From: Prochilodus magdalenae
Taxonomy: Eukaryota > Chordata > Actinopteri > Characiformes > Prochilodontidae
NCBI GenBank assembly: GCA_024036415.1
Contig: JAMWET010005033.1
Coordinates: forward strand, 151,501-215,500
Direction of reading: 5' to 3'
Length of the DNA stretch: 64,000 nucleotides
The notes under the pieces are model-generated. The model ran no database searches and was not told the DNA's origin. It saw only the letters and a program-made list of their open reading frames with translations. Each line of letters begins with the position of its first letter. Position 1 is the first letter of the stretch. Shown here in pieces: positions 63,440 through 64,000 of this stretch. The position numbers and the translations under genes are program-made.

Positions 63440-63770
63440 ATAATAATTGATTTCCTGATAGACCTGTACAGCGTTGAGAATTAACAGAATTAACCTAGTG
63501 TCCACAGTTACTTATATTTAAACCTGATGACCAAGTCTCACCTATTAAAACAGCTATTCAGAGGGTTTTTCAGTCATACCAAATTCCAGTAACCAGAAAA
63601 TGATACCTTAGAATGGGATAATACTTCCATATTCCATGTGCTAACTTTTTGTTCTCAAAATACTCTAAACTGTGAATATATTGTACACATCAATAGTTAA
63701 TACTTAATAACAATTAGTGTTATGACGAGTGACCCAAAAACATTGAGCTTAATGTAATGTAGCGCACGCC
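63440..63770 (+). repeat. Duplicated segment upstream of the RING gene, copy 2
   Basis: Partner of 61670-62010, offset by about 1.77 kb. Copy-specific indels show that the duplication is old. Confidence 0.65.
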
Positions 63771-64000
63771 ATGACCTTTATTTCTTATGAATCCAGTCTC
63801 TGGTTGTGGTTGAATTCTAATACATTAAAATCTGATCACACTGATGTCAGAGTAGGTATATTTATTTGACAGCAAATGTGCAGATAACCTATTTTAAAAG
63901 AACTAAGAATGAAAAAAAAGGTCACAATGTACAATTCCCATTCCCTACAGAACCTTGAAACAGTCTACATTATGGCTTTGTCCTTGGCCCATGAGTACAG

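Overview
The window is vertebrate nuclear DNA, almost certainly from a teleost fish. It has widely spaced GT-AG introns, orthologs of vertebrate brain and Golgi genes, Tc1-like transposon relics, a tRNA-derived SINE, L2-type LINE tails, many microsatellites and foldback MITEs. The repeat style suggests an otophysan such as a characiform, but that is only an impression. No bacterial, viral or CRISPR-type system is present, and I found no wholly new biological system.

All five genes I can support lie on the minus strand. From right to left they are a membrane-anchored RING-finger E3 ligase of the RNF183/RNF225 type (coding 59994-60920), a two-exon gene for a 55-residue protein I cannot name (54185-56767), mgat1 (N-acetylglucosaminyltransferase I, coding 42334-44927, with a noncoding first exon and promoter near 47.0-47.3 kb), sh3bp5l (a Rab11 GEF family member, six coding exons at 29725-34680), and the 5' part of gabbr1 (GABA-B receptor subunit 1). 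Of gabbr1 I see one sushi-domain exon at 10717-10902 and the 1b-type first coding exon at 1554-1808. Its remaining exons run off the left edge.

Region by region: 1-23 kb is gabbr1 intron and upstream sequence, filled with microsatellites, Tc1 and LINE relics and a SINE, and ends at a CpG-rich block with a palindromic CRE (22.6-23.45 kb) that may be the distal gabbr1 promoter. 23.5-29.5 kb is repeat-bearing flank and possible sh3bp5l 3'UTR. 29.7-35.2 kb is sh3bp5l, with a 38-bp minisatellite in intron 1. 35.2-42.3 kb is intergenic, with tandem duplications. 42.3-47.3 kb is mgat1. 47.4-53.1 kb is a 71-bp minisatellite block, two Tc1 relics and a duplicated flank. 53.5-57.3 kb is the small gene, with a foldback element in its intron. 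58-64 kb is the RING gene and its flank.

The genes do not form one pathway. They act in synaptic inhibition, Rab11 membrane traffic, Golgi N-glycan maturation and ubiquitin transfer. The most useful observations are the conserved 1a/1b layout of gabbr1, the intron that splits mgat1 just after its EDD metal-binding motif, a SINE and a LINE sharing a 3' tail, a four-copy nested-palindrome MITE family, and the unidentified 55-residue protein.
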